Assembly: GCA_903929845.1 (NCBI GenBank) | Contig: CAIYWF010000021.1 | Span: 1 to 5,180 of the forward strand | Reading direction: 5' to 3' | Source of the DNA: an uncultured Chlorobiaceae bacterium | GTDB lineage: Bacteria > Bacteroidota > Chlorobiia > Chlorobiales > Chlorobiaceae | DNA length: 5,180 nt | Shown here: one piece after another, positions 4,886 through 5,180 of the stretch | Layout of the letters: every line of letters begins with the position of its first letter | Numbering within the stretch: position 1 is the stretch's first letter | The notes under the pieces: model-generated | Told to the model about the DNA's origin: nothing | What the model saw: only the letters and a program-made list of their open reading frames with translations | The model's database searches: none | Position numbers and translations under genes: made by a program

Positions 4886-5180
4886 CTACCCACCTCCCAA
4901 TTCCCCCTCAACCACCTCCAGCACATCATCCCGCTCCAGCACCACCCGCGCCAACTGCCGGTCAATCTCCCGCTGCAACGTCGGTGACCCGATCTTCGCC
5001 GTCACCTCCTTCGCCCGCACCAGAAAATCCAGATCAGCCCGCCGATCCCTGAGCTCAAACCGCTGCGGATAGGTCACCACCACATTTGCCGAATCATAAT
5101 CCACCCCTTCCCACCGGCAAAAAATCCTGAACAACTGATTCTCCGTCAACGCAAGCTGAGCCGCCTTCTCCGCCAGGAGC
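4886..5180 (-). CDS. C-terminal end of a GC-rich gene, possibly a phage portal/structural protein (partial)
   Basis: The frame enters from the right edge and ends at TAG (4886-4888, minus strand), giving 97 visible codons. It is open through 5180, so the visible part starts LLAEKAAQLALTENQLFRIF and no start codon should be assigned inside it. The next landmarks are a conserved-looking WEG, then VVVTYPQRFELRD, then LDFLVRAKE and a helical tail rich in E, R and V. The order (helical arm, T-E-x-x-x-x-R-I-F-x-x-W, Y-P-x-x-F-x-x-R-D, then a helix with L-x-F-L-x-x-A-K) resembles the C-terminal part of tailed-phage portal-type proteins, judged from memory. It is far more GC-rich than the central genes and codes towards them, so it belongs to a different segment, perhaps a prophage or its remnant. 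Coding status is well supported; the portal assignment is tentative. Confidence 0.6.
   Translation of the reverse strand, partial: LLAEKAAQLALTENQLFRIFCRWEGVDYDSANVVVTYPQRFELRDRRADLDFLVRAKEVTAKIGSPTLQREIDRQLARVVLERDDVLEVVEGELGGG

Noticed and set aside
4864..5052. Proline-rich plus-strand frame
   Set aside because: Low-complexity P/A/S composition is the expected antisense shadow of the GC-rich minus-strand gene, whose frame gives a normal protein composition.

Overview
The window suggests an accessory region of a Gram-negative bacterium. Two genes encode envelope proteins: one has a Sec signal peptide and a TonB/TolA-like C-terminal domain, the other is a multi-helix membrane protein with a likely periplasmic domain. 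No rRNA, tRNA or universal marker is present, so the host cannot be placed more precisely. A proteobacterium or a relative such as Desulfobacterota/Geobacterales is only a guess. Composition is patchy: the central genes (about 558-4090) are AT-rich, the gene at 4196-4789 is intermediate, and the right edge (from about 4880) is clearly GC-rich. This points to a mosaic island.

Layout. (1) 1-67: a 17-codon reading frame that looks like the N-terminus of a type III restriction endonuclease (Res) subunit and stops at once, so probably a remnant. (2) 68-557: no convincing gene; it has possible broken coding sequence, a small hairpin and an inverted repeat just before the next gene. (3) 558-3035: a large secreted/periplasmic protein made of a signal peptide, a trypsin/DegP-like protease with intact His81-Asp110-Ser179, ten uninterrupted 36-residue Sel1 repeats, a module resembling one I recall from phage capsid-assembly proteins, and a TonB/TolA-like C-terminal domain. 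(4) 3151-4089: a DUF805 membrane protein with a fourth helix and a C-terminal domain of possible PsbP/DcrB type. (5) 4196-4789: a small all-helical protein with an RHxIELxLK motif, probably HEPN-like. (6) 4790-4885: a short intergenic stretch with a perfect hairpin. (7) 4886-5180, minus strand: the C-terminal end of a GC-rich gene, possibly a phage portal/structural protein, running off the right edge.

How they may work together (inference). The protease-Sel1-TonB_C protein and the DUF805 protein are tandem, same-strand and both envelope-targeted, so they may form an envelope quality-control or surveillance pair. A candidate terminator and a promoter-like -10 box between them suggest they may still be transcribed separately. 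The setting (restriction-gene remnant, phage-like gene, HEPN-like gene) is typical of defence or prophage islands, but nothing in the sequence proves a defence role. The best candidate for something undescribed is the four-part architecture of the 825-residue protein and its DUF805 partner.
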